In this document: one piece after another, positions 1 to 6,337 of the stretch
Numbering within the stretch: the stretch's first letter is position 1
How the letters are laid out: the number at the start of each line of letters is the position of its first letter
NCBI GenBank assembly: GCA_905235615.1
Contig: CAJOMB010000099.1
Coordinates: 1 to 6,348, forward strand
DNA length: 6,348 bases
Source of the DNA: an uncultured Bacteroidales bacterium
GTDB taxonomy: Bacteria > Bacteroidota > Bacteroidia > Bacteroidales > UBA932
Direction: 5' to 3'
Program-made: the position numbers and the translations under genes
The notes under the pieces: generated by a model
Database searches by the model: none
What the model saw: the letters and a program-made list of their open reading frames with translations, nothing else
Told to the model about the DNA's origin: nothing

Positions 1-819
1 TCGCAGGTGCGTCGGGACATTGTCCGCATGGTTACGGCGGCCGGCTCCGGTCATCCCGGCGGCTCCATGTCCACCGCAGACATCCTCACCGCCCTCTATT
101 TCGAAGTGATGGATCAGGATCCCGCCACCTGGACCCGTGACGGCAAGGGACAGGACCAGTTCATCCTCTCCGCCGGCCATCTGGCACCCGTATATTATTC
201 CGTTCTGGCCCGTGCCGGTTATTTCCCGGTGCAGGAGCTGGGCACCCTTCGCAAGCTGGGTTCCCGTCTGCAGGGCCATCCCTCCATCCGCCGGGGTCTT
301 CCGGGCATCACCCAGGCTTCCGGCTCCCTGGGACAGGGCGTTTCCGTGGCCGCCGGCCTGGCGCTGGCCAAGAAGCTGGACGGAGACAAGAAGCATGTGG
401 TGTATGTCCTCTGCGGTGACGGCGAGTCCGAGGAGGGCCAGATCTGGGAAGGCGCCGAGTTCGCCACCCACCATGCCCTGGGCAACCTGATTGGCATGAC
501 AGACTGGAATGGCCAGCAGATTGACGGCTCCATCGAGTCCGTGTGCGGCGGCGGAGACCTGCAGCTCAAATGGCAGGCTTTCGGCTGGAACACCGTCACG
601 GCCGACGGTCACGACATGGAAGCCATCCTCACGGCCTTTGCCAAGGCCAAGGAGATGGGCAAGAAGACCAATCGGCCCACGATGATCCTCTTCAAGACAG
701 ACATGGGACATGGCGTGGACTTCATGGCCGGCACCCACAAGTGGCACGGCAAGGCTCCGTCCCAGGAACAGTGCAGCGAGGCCCTGGCCCAGTTGGAAGA
801 AACCCTCGGTGATTATTAG
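1..819 (+). CDS. Transketolase N-terminal subunit (5' truncated by window edge)
   Basis: This is the ThDP-pyrophosphate-binding half of a split, two-gene transketolase. With its partner it moves two-carbon ketol units between sugar phosphates in the cytosolic non-oxidative pentose-phosphate pathway. The frame is open from the first base and reads SQVRRDIVRMV. Family members carry about 10-15 residues before this, so the true start lies outside the window and the GTG at 7 is not the start. Counting from that GTG, visible motifs are GSGHPGGSMS (13-22), the SAGHLAP segment (55-61), the GSLGQG turn (106-111), and the ThDP/metal site GDGESEEGQ (137-145) with the downstream Asn in DWNGQQIDG (166-174). 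The C-terminal GHGVDFM...KWHGKAP segment is typical of the end of this subunit. It ends with TAG. The partner gene begins 49 bases later with no terminator between. Identification is very secure; only the 5' end is missing. Confidence 0.95.
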   Translation, partial: SQVRRDIVRMVTAAGSGHPGGSMSTADILTALYFEVMDQDPATWTRDGKGQDQFILSAGHLAPVYYSVLARAGYFPVQELGTLRKLGSRLQGHPSIRRGLPGITQASGSLGQGVSVAAGLALAKKLDGDKKHVVYVLCGDGESEEGQIWEGAEFATHHALGNLIGMTDWNGQQIDGSIESVCGGGDLQLKWQAFGWNTVTADGHDMEAILTAFAKAKEMGKKTNRPTMILFKTDMGHGVDFMAGTHKWHGKAPSQEQCSEALAQLEETLGDY

Positions 820-868
820 GCTTTCCTCCTGATAAATGAAGTGACAATCTCATTTAAACGAAAACATC

Positions 869-1814
869 ATGAAAAAATATACAGATACAGGAAAGAAAGA
901 TACCCGCAGCGGCTTCGGCGAGGGCCTTCTGAGGGCCGGACAGGCATGAGCGCGTCATCGCTTTGACCGCAGACCTCAAGGGTTCCCTCAAGATGGACGC
1001 CTTTGCGGCCCAGTTCCCGGAGCGTTTCATCCAGTGCGGCATTGCCGAGGCCAACATGGTGGGCGCCGCCGCCGGCCTGGCCATCGCCGGAAAGGTTCCT
1101 TTCATCGGCTCCTTTGCGGAATTTGTAACCGGCCGTGTATATGACCAGCTCCGCCAGGAAGTGGCCTATGGCAACACCAACGTGAAGATTGCCTCTTCCC
1201 ACGCCGGTATCACCCTGGGAGAGGATGGCGCCACGCACCAGACCATGGAGGACATCGCCCTCATGCGGGCCCTTCCCGGCATGGTGGTGCTGAACCCCTG
1301 CGACTACAACCAGACCATGCAGGCCACCATCGCCGCCGCCCGGTACGAAGGCCCCGTGTACCTTCGATTCGGCCGTCCTTCCGTCCCCAACTTCACCGAT
1401 CCGGAGCAGCCCTTCGAGATTGGCAAGGCCTATGTGATGAACGAGGGCAAGGATGCCACCGTCTTCTGCTGCGGCCACCTGGTATGGGAAGCCCTGCAGG
1501 CAGCGGAAACACTTGAGGCTGAGGGGATTTCGGTGGAAGTGGTGAATGTGGCCACCATCAAGCCCTTGGACGAGGAAGCCATCGTGGCCTCCATGAAGAA
1601 GACCGGCAAGGCCATCGTGGCCGAGGAGCACAACATGGCCGGCGGCCTGGGCGAAGCCATCGCCGGTGTGCTGGCCCGGAAGTGCCCCGCCAAGCTGGTG
1701 TTCATGAACGGTGGAGACCGTTTCGGCCAGACGGGCACGCCTGCGGAACTCATGGCCCTCTATGGCCTGGATGCCGCCCACATTGCGGACAAGGTACGAG
1801 AAATTGTAAAATAA
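869..1814 (+). CDS. Transketolase C-terminal subunit, interrupted by a frameshift near 941-947
   Basis: This is the pyrimidine-binding and C-terminal half of the split transketolase, partner of the preceding gene. The natural start is the ATG at 869, whose product begins MKKYTDTGKKDTRSGFGEGL as in family members. That frame hits TGA at 947-949 after 26 codons. The rest of the protein (HERVIALTADLKGSLKMDAF onward) lies in the frame that opens at 933 and runs to TAA at 1812-1814. Net loss of two bases or gain of one near 941-947 explains this; restoring two gives 315 residues, a normal length. The body is intact: the catalytic Glu in QCGIAEANM (codon 1047-1049), LGEDGATHQTMEDI, LRFGRPSVPNF, the transketolase C-domain with AEEHNMAGGLGEA, and the terminal FGQTGTPAEL. 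No ATG or GTG rescues the downstream frame near the break. The TTG at 963 would drop about 30 residues. The intact body favours a recent mutation or a sequencing error over an old pseudogene. No Shine-Dalgarno is seen at 869. Confidence 0.85.
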
Positions 1815-1832
1815 CACATTAATAAATCTGAT

Positions 1833-2462
1833 ATGAGTCAACTCCACGTGATCAACCATCCCATGATCCAGCACAAGCTCACGATCATGCGTAAAAAGGA
1901 AACCGGTCCCAAGGATTTCCGCCAGTTGTTGAATGAAATCGGCCTTCTGATGGGTTATGAGGTTACCCGTGACCTTCCCCTGAGGGACATTGAGGTTGAA
2001 ACCCCCATCTGCAAGACGATGGGCAAGGAAGTCAATGGCCGAAAAATGGCCATCGTTCCCATCCTCCGTGCCGGCTTAGGACTGGTGGAAGGCCTTCAGT
2101 CCCTCATTCCGGTGGCCAAGGTGGGCCATATCGGCATGTATCGGGATGAGGAGACGCACCAGCCCGTGGAGTACTTCTGTAAGCTTCCCGAGGATATTGA
2201 TGACCGCCTGGTCATCGTGACGGACCCCATGCTGGCTACCGGCGGCAGCGCCTGCGACGCCATCGCCTCCCTCAAAAAGAGGGGTTGCACCAACATCCGG
2301 CTCATGTGCTTAGTGGGTGTTCCCGAGGGTGTGGAGCGTGTTCAGGCGGAACATCCGGACGTAGATATCTACTTGGCCGCCCTGGACGAGCGACTGAACG
2401 AGAACGCCTACATCGTCCCCGGCTTGGGAGACGCCGGAGACCGCATCTTCGGTACCAAGTAA
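1833..2462 (+). CDS. upp: Uracil phosphoribosyltransferase
   Basis: This cytosolic salvage enzyme converts uracil and PRPP to UMP and pyrophosphate. The 209-residue product is full length for the family. Motifs in order: NHPMIQHKLT (8-17), VPILRAGLG (75-83), the YRDEETHQPVEY flap (103-114), the PRPP-binding loop TDPMLATGGSA (130-140), CLVGVPEGVE (159-168), DIYLAALDERLNE (178-190), and the uracil-binding tail IVPGLGDAGDRIFGTK (194-209). It resembles the Bacillus subtilis type of Upp far more than the shorter-motif form common in Bacteroidetes. The start is 18 bases after the transketolase stop in an A/T-rich leader (AATAAATCTGAT) without a Shine-Dalgarno, so co-transcription with the transketolase genes is likely. 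The pentose-phosphate/PRPP link fits. The stop TAA at 2460-2462 directly abuts the convergent cutC remnant, and no terminator is visible. Identification is very secure. Confidence 0.97.
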   Translation: MSQLHVINHPMIQHKLTIMRKKETGPKDFRQLLNEIGLLMGYEVTRDLPLRDIEVETPICKTMGKEVNGRKMAIVPILRAGLGLVEGLQSLIPVAKVGHIGMYRDEETHQPVEYFCKLPEDIDDRLVIVTDPMLATGGSACDAIASLKKRGCTNIRLMCLVGVPEGVERVQAEHPDVDIYLAALDERLNENAYIVPGLGDAGDRIFGTK

Positions 2463-2553
2463 TTACAGGGTGGCAGCCGCTCAGCTCCAGGATGCGGCGG
2501 GCGTTGGCGGCGTGTACGCTCTCCAGGTTTCCGCAGCAGACTTCCAGGGTCAT
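2463..2553 (-). pseudogene. Remnant of a cutC-type (copper homeostasis CutC) gene, 5' end only
   Basis: From the ATG at 2553 the minus strand reads MTLEVCCGNLESVHAANARR, followed by ILELSGCHPVI. The first part matches the start of CutC-family TIM-barrel proteins (pattern LE-V/I-CC-x-x-x-E-S/C-x-x-A), and RRILELSG looks like a degraded form of the R-I/V-E-L-C-S strand that follows. Similarity stops after about 30 codons. From there the frame runs antisense through the convergent upp gene and codes for nothing recognisable. Intact CutC is about 200-250 residues, so at least 85% is gone. The ATG overlaps the stop of the upstream methyltransferase gene as ATGA, the usual sign of translational coupling, which supports this having been a real operon member. 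The breakpoint lies within a few bases of the upp stop. The alternative is a chance reading frame over the alkyltransferase 3' flank. The N-terminal match is short but specific-looking, and it was recognised from memory, not by a search. Confidence 0.55.
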
Positions 2554-3080
2554 TTTGACGCCAGTTCCGTTTTGATAAAAAAGCGTTTGAGTTCCGGGCC
2601 ATAGGCGTAGGCGCCCACGTCGATGCTGTCTAAAAGATAAAGGTCTTTTCCCTGAAACAGCGTTGCCAGGGCCGATTCCCGGATTTCGCGGGCGCGGTCC
2701 ATGGTCTCTTTGGGCACGATGAGGTGGCAGGGTATCACGTAGGCCACGGGGTTCAGCGCCACGGCATGGGCTACGGCCCGCACCCCGGCGGGGTTGTCCA
2801 CCAAGGCCGCCAGCTCCGAGTAGCTGTGCAGGCGGCGTTCCAGTTCAAAAAGTTTTTTCCAGACGGCTATCTGGAAAGGGGAGCCAAAGAGCCTCAGGTC
2901 TTCCCAGCCAAGGTATCGGGCAAAGTCAATGAGGTCTTCCGTGCTTATTTTCCGCGTGCCGATGGAGCCCACCTCCTCCGGCGGCAGGGCCGCCACTTCG
3001 GAGGCGATGAGGGGGAGATGACGGTAATCGGCCGCGATGGATGCGACCTTACCGTCCACTTCAGTCACAATCCAGTCCAT
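2550..3080 (-). CDS. Methylated-DNA-protein-cysteine methyltransferase-like protein (Ogt/MGMT fold, divergent)
   Basis: A 176-residue protein whose middle carries the DNA-binding and acceptor domain of O6-alkylguanine-DNA alkyltransferases, which remove alkyl groups from guanine onto their own cysteine. Visible marks are GSPFQIAVW (66-74; family GTPFQxxVW), YSELA with Tyr87, NPAGVRAVAHAVALNP (96-111) with the candidate arginine finger Arg101 and Asn110, and the acceptor motif IPCHLI with Cys118. Two features are odd. The usual PCHRV is PCHLI, and the glycine-rich GxLxGYxxG loop that normally follows is replaced by VPKETMDRAREIRESALATL. The roughly 60-residue N-terminus is not recognised. The start follows the lipoprotein stop by only 6 bases, and the TGA overlaps the next start as ATGA, so it sits mid-operon. 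The fold assignment is good. Repair activity is likely but not certain given the altered loop; an ATL-type lesion-binding role is less likely because Cys is retained (ATLs have Trp). Confidence 0.82.
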   Translation of the reverse strand: MDWIVTEVDGKVASIAADYRHLPLIASEVAALPPEEVGSIGTRKISTEDLIDFARYLGWEDLRLFGSPFQIAVWKKLFELERRLHSYSELAALVDNPAGVRAVAHAVALNPVAYVIPCHLIVPKETMDRAREIRESALATLFQGKDLYLLDSIDVGAYAYGPELKRFFIKTELASK

Positions 3081-3086
3081 ATTCTT

Positions 3087-3821
3087 TTACTTTAGATAAG
3101 GTGTCAGTTGTTCCCAGCTCACGTCCACCGAGATGGCGCCCAAAGCGTAGGGGGCGATGTCGTAAGGCTGGAACAACCAGCTGATGCCCTTCTCGTCGGG
3201 GCAGAAGTTGCCGTTGGGGGCCACCTGGTCCAGCCAGATGCCTTCCAGGGCTTCCTTGTCATCGGCCATCGAACTTTGCAGGCTTTCCCGCATGAGCTCG
3301 CTTACCGGCTCCCGGGAGCCTTCCTTCAAGAGGTCGTCTTCCGTGATGAGGGCGCCCGTCTTGGGGTTGAACACCAGATAGGTGACGGTGTACATCCCGT
3401 GTGCCCCGCCCCGGAAGGAGGAGTAAGTGAGGGTGTAGCACTTGTTCTTGTTCCAATCGGCCGTGAAACTGCCTTCAATTTCGTCCCCCCAGGTGCGCAG
3501 GGTGCCGGACAGTTCGGGACTGGCGTTCTCCGTGAGATACTCGTCTATCAGGTTCTCCCGGTAGCGGATGGCCGATTCCTCCACGGTGCCGGGCCCGTCT
3601 TCCAGGTCGAAGGCCGTGGTGACGAGGGTGTTGTTGATTTGCAGGCAGGCTTCCTGGGGCAGGCCGCCGGTTACATATTCCAGCGAGAGGGAATAGAAGA
3701 GGGTGTCCGTCTGGCTCTCGTTCAGGGGGAGTGCCAGATTGTCCTCATACACAGATGTTTGGAACGATGAGCAGCCCACCGCTACAAGCAGGGAGGCGGC
3801 CAGGACGAAATGTTTTTTCAT
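3087..3821 (-). CDS. Putative lipoprotein with RsiV-like DUF3298/DUF4163 domains
   Basis: A 244-residue exported protein of unknown function. Starting at the ATG at 3821 it has a typical signal: MKK, a hydrophobic stretch, and VAVGC-SS, placing a lipidated Cys at residue 17. The lipobox is slightly unusual (Ala at -3, Val at -2). The N-terminal half resembles DUF4163. The C-terminal half has DUF3298 hallmarks: YSSFRGGAHGMYTVTYLVFN with GGAHG at 138-142, then NPKTGALITEDDLL, and a final PYDIAPYALG (from about 219) leading to a strand and LTPYL. These domains occur in RsiV-type anti-sigma factors and in many Bacteroidetes envelope lipoproteins; here no cytoplasmic anti-sigma segment exists, so a periplasmic role is inferred. 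The chosen start is 4 bases after the peptidase stop. An alternative ATG at 3833 would overlap that stop by 8 bases, has an AAACA leader and adds MTDP; either is possible. It is probably co-transcribed with the peptidase. Confidence 0.85.
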   Translation of the reverse strand: MKKHFVLAASLLVAVGCSSFQTSVYEDNLALPLNESQTDTLFYSLSLEYVTGGLPQEACLQINNTLVTTAFDLEDGPGTVEESAIRYRENLIDEYLTENASPELSGTLRTWGDEIEGSFTADWNKNKCYTLTYSSFRGGAHGMYTVTYLVFNPKTGALITEDDLLKEGSREPVSELMRESLQSSMADDKEALEGIWLDQVAPNGNFCPDEKGISWLFQPYDIAPYALGAISVDVSWEQLTPYLK

Positions 3822-3825
3822 AGGG

Positions 3826-6216
3826 TCAGTCATTGTTTAATTCAGGAATGTCGATAGGGCGTTCGCGTTTGTCTCCGATGAGCCAGCGGGAGTACCAGTC
3901 GGCCATCTTCCAGAAGAAGTACTCGTTCATGTCTCCGAAGCCGTGGCGCTGACCGGGGAGAATGACCAGCTCGAAGCGCTTGTTGGCCTTGATGAGATCG
4001 TTCACCACGCGGATGGTGTTGGCGGGATTCACGTTGTTGTCCTGGTCTCCGTGCACCAGCATCAGGTGGCCCTTGAGGCGGGAGGCAATCTCCGGGTTGG
4101 TCTTGATGCTATATACAAAGGAGGTGTCTCCCTGGGAAACTTTCTCCTGGATGCCGTGGTGCTGCTCGCTCCACCAGCGGTTGTAGATGCTGTTGTCGTG
4201 GTTGCCGGCGCAGGAGACGGCGGCCTTGAAGAAGTCCGGGTACTGGAGGATGGCGGCCGTGGACATGAATCCGCCGCCGGAGTGGCCGTGGATGCCCACC
4301 CGCTCAATATCTATCCATTTGTGGCGGGCGGCCAGCTGCTGGACGGCATATTTCTGGTCTTCCAGGCCGTAGTCCCGCAGGTTGCCGTAACCATAATTAT
4401 GGTACCATTTGGAGCGGTTGGGGTGGCCGCCGCGGTTGCCTACGGTAATCACAATCATGCCTATCTGGGCCAGGCGGTCCGTTCTCAGGTTAAAGCGCCA
4501 GGAAATGTCGTTGGCCTCCACCTGCGGGCCGGGGTACACATAATCGGCAATGGGATAGACCTTGGTGGAGTCAAAGTCGAAGGGCTTGTGCATCTCTCCC
4601 CAGAGGTCCGTGATGCCGTCGGCGGCCTTTACCTTGAAGCGCTCCGGGAATTTGTAACCGGCGGCCATAAGGCGGGAGAAGTCCGCTTCTTCCAGTTGGG
4701 TGCGCTTGCCCGTGGCGGTGTTCACCAGCATTACGGCGGGCTTGTAGTCCACGCGGGAGTAGTTGGCTACGATGTACTTGCCGTTGTCGGAGGCCGTGGC
4801 CAGCACGTCCATGTCTTCCATGTCCAACTGCGTGAGCGGGCCTCCGCCGAAGGGAACGCGGTAGTTGTGCATCTGGTAGGGGTTCTCCTGCGGGTTCACG
4901 CCGCAGGCGCTCACCACCAGATAGCCGGGGCCCACGGCCAGGATGTCCTCCACATGGAAGGAACCTTCCGTGAGGTTCTTCTTGCAGGTCCCGTCCGGGC
5001 CGTAGAGGTACAGGTTGGCCCAGCCGTTGCGCTCACTCCACCAGACGAAGTCTCCGGAGGGGAGGAAGCGGGGCTGGCGCGTCTCCACATAGGTGTTCAT
5101 GCGCTCGCTCAGGAGGGTGCGGGTGCTGTCGGCGCCCAGGTCCACGCGGCACAGATCCCAGCGCTTGAGATCCCGGCTGCTCCGCATGAGGTAGAAGCCG
5201 TTGTTGTCTCCCTTCCACTCCAAGCTGTAGTAGTCTTTGTAGTTGTCGGCCACTTTGTCGTCGGCCATGAGGATGTCTCCGTCCTGGTCCTTGAAGGCGT
5301 TCCAGGCTACTTTCTTCACGTTTCCGTTCAGGTCCAGGATGCACAGCTCTCCCTTGGGACCGGGTTCTCCGGGCATCTGGTAGTGGTAGGTCTCCAGCTC
5401 CGGGCGGGGCTGGGCCAGGGAGTTGATAACCCAGAACTCCTTCACCGGGCTCATGTCCCAGCGGATGAGGGCGAAGTGCTTGCCGTCGGGGGCCCAGTTC
5501 AGGCGGGCGAAGCGGCGGGCGGTGGAATCGGCCTCCATGTCTCCGGTGTAATTGTCCGACAGCCAGGAGTGGTTGCGGCTGCCGTCCGTGGTGAGCTGCC
5601 TCTCCACCAGGGTGCTGTCCTTGGCATCTTTGGCGGCCTTTTTCAGGTTTTCCCTGTCCATCATCCACAGGTTGTGGTTCTTGACATACAGGCCCATGCT
5701 TCCGTCCGGGCTCACGTTGGCCCAGGAGGGGTACTCGTCCGGGTGCTCGTCCGTGTCGTAGGTGAGCTTTCCGGTGGCGATGTCATAGTAGAAGCGGTAT
5801 TTGACAAACTCCTTGGTGGGGATGCCGGTGCTGTCCCGCTTGTGCGTCTTGGACTCGATGTCCCACTGGAAGTACTTGTCGTCCTTCAACTCCAGTTTGA
5901 GGGGAAGGTGCTGAGCGTCGTACGGGTCCCGGGTGATTTGAGTAATCTCCCGGGCCAGTTTCTCCAGGTCAAAGAGTTCTTTCTTGCTGCCGGTGGCGGC
6001 GTCCACCACGTAGTAGCGGGTGCCGTCGGCCGTTTTCCAACTATACCAGAACTTGTCCGAATCCCGGAACCAGTTGGGACGGATCTGGGTGGAGTACACC
6101 ATGTTCCGGAGACTCTTGGAAGAAAAGCGGGCGGCCTGCTCATAGTTGGCCGTCTGGGCCGATGCCGTGGCCATGACGCACAGCGCAAGGGCGATGGAGC
6201 TAATGAATTGTTTCAT
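3826..6216 (-). CDS. Secreted S9 family peptidase (DPP-IV-like beta-propeller plus prolyl oligopeptidase catalytic domain)
   Basis: A 796-residue exported serine peptidase. Residues 1-20 form a Sec signal peptide with a predicted cut at ASA-Q. A DPP-IV N-terminal beta-propeller spans about 70-520, with repeated SPDG/APDG-type blade motifs (PSWANVSPDGS, LNWAPDGKHFALIRWD). A C-terminal alpha/beta-hydrolase domain holds the triad: Ser646 in GHSGGGF, Asp726 in HGDQDNNV and His758 in GQRHGFGD. Tyr561 in VYPGPQ corresponds to the oxyanion Tyr of DPP-IV. The nucleophile motif GHSGGG, followed by NHDNSIYNRWWSEQHHG, is a Bacteroidetes pattern; DPP-IV proper has GWSYGG. I do not see the Glu-Glu pair that DPP-IV uses to grip the substrate N-terminus, so strict dipeptidyl specificity is not assured. 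Likely role: periplasmic or surface cleavage of peptides for nutrition. The start at 6216 is preferred over the ATG at 6252 because it begins the signal peptide (MKQF) and the extension would cover the candidate promoter. First gene of the minus-strand operon. Confidence 0.93.
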   Translation of the reverse strand: MKQFISSIALALCVMATASAQTANYEQAARFSSKSLRNMVYSTQIRPNWFRDSDKFWYSWKTADGTRYYVVDAATGSKKELFDLEKLAREITQITRDPYDAQHLPLKLELKDDKYFQWDIESKTHKRDSTGIPTKEFVKYRFYYDIATGKLTYDTDEHPDEYPSWANVSPDGSMGLYVKNHNLWMMDRENLKKAAKDAKDSTLVERQLTTDGSRNHSWLSDNYTGDMEADSTARRFARLNWAPDGKHFALIRWDMSPVKEFWVINSLAQPRPELETYHYQMPGEPGPKGELCILDLNGNVKKVAWNAFKDQDGDILMADDKVADNYKDYYSLEWKGDNNGFYLMRSSRDLKRWDLCRVDLGADSTRTLLSERMNTYVETRQPRFLPSGDFVWWSERNGWANLYLYGPDGTCKKNLTEGSFHVEDILAVGPGYLVVSACGVNPQENPYQMHNYRVPFGGGPLTQLDMEDMDVLATASDNGKYIVANYSRVDYKPAVMLVNTATGKRTQLEEADFSRLMAAGYKFPERFKVKAADGITDLWGEMHKPFDFDSTKVYPIADYVYPGPQVEANDISWRFNLRTDRLAQIGMIVITVGNRGGHPNRSKWYHNYGYGNLRDYGLEDQKYAVQQLAARHKWIDIERVGIHGHSGGGFMSTAAILQYPDFFKAAVSCAGNHDNSIYNRWWSEQHHGIQEKVSQGDTSFVYSIKTNPEIASRLKGHLMLVHGDQDNNVNPANTIRVVNDLIKANKRFELVILPGQRHGFGDMNEYFFWKMADWYSRWLIGDKRERPIDIPELNND

Positions 6217-6221
6217 ACTCA

Positions 6222-6253
6222 CAAATATAGACAAAAGCCCGGTGAAATACAAA
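6222..6253 (-). promoter_or_regulatory. Candidate Bacteroidetes-type promoter for the S9 peptidase operon
   Basis: Reading the minus strand, TTTG (6253-6250) is followed by 20 bases and then TATATTTG (6229-6222). This matches the Bacteroidetes primary-sigma consensus of a -33 TTTG and a -7 TAnnTTTG. The -7 box ends only 5 bases before the chosen ATG (6216), so transcription would begin at or within a few bases of the start codon, which implies a leaderless or nearly leaderless mRNA. The match is exact in both boxes, but such short motifs can occur by chance and there is no experimental support. Confidence 0.55.
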
Positions 6254-6306
6254 CTGCCCGGTGATTATTCGCGGGTGTCTGCAGAACGTTGCTGAATGCC
6301 AAGTGT

Positions 6307-6337
6307 GTGAGGTGTCCTTAAATTTGGGACACCTCAC
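6307..6337. repeat. Perfect 11-bp inverted repeat with a 9-base centre
   Basis: The left arm GTGAGGTGTCC (6307-6317) is exactly complementary to the right arm GGACACCTCAC (6327-6337), around TTAAATTTG (6318-6326). A run of six A follows two bases after the right arm on the plus strand. There is no T-run after the stem on either strand, so it is not a standard rho-independent terminator in either direction. The centre contains TAAATTTG (6319-6326), an exact TAnnTTTG -7 box on the plus strand, so an operator over a promoter for a gene beyond the right edge is possible. An insertion-sequence end or a dispersed palindromic repeat are alternatives. It lies about 55 bases upstream of the peptidase promoter. 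Confidence 0.7.

Noticed and set aside
820..868. Separate promoter between the two transketolase genes
   Set aside because: No TAnnTTTG box is present in the 49 bases; simple co-transcription is more likely.
941..956. Programmed +1 ribosomal frameshifting at GCA-TGA in the transketolase C subunit
   Set aside because: There is no slippery sequence, no SD-like stimulator and poor re-pairing of the P-site tRNA; such control is not known for transketolase.
867..1874. A 335-codon open frame on the minus strand across the transketolase C subunit and the start of upp
   Set aside because: It is antisense to clearly conserved enzymes, has a His/Gly/Val-rich composition and shows no motifs.
2285..2575. 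A 96-codon plus-strand frame spanning the upp end and the convergent junction
   Set aside because: It is out of frame with upp, rich in Arg/Gly/Ser, and has no recognisable domain.
3108..3770. A 220-codon open frame on the plus strand opposite the lipoprotein
   Set aside because: It has no recognisable domain and the same antisense composition. The minus-strand gene has a lipoprotein signal and DUF3298 motifs.
3943..6264. A 773-codon open frame on the plus strand opposite the S9 peptidase
   Set aside because: The protein is dominated by V, G, A, H and L in a repetitive way typical of an antisense frame of a GC-rich gene. No motif is seen, and the minus-strand peptidase is complete with signal peptide and triad.
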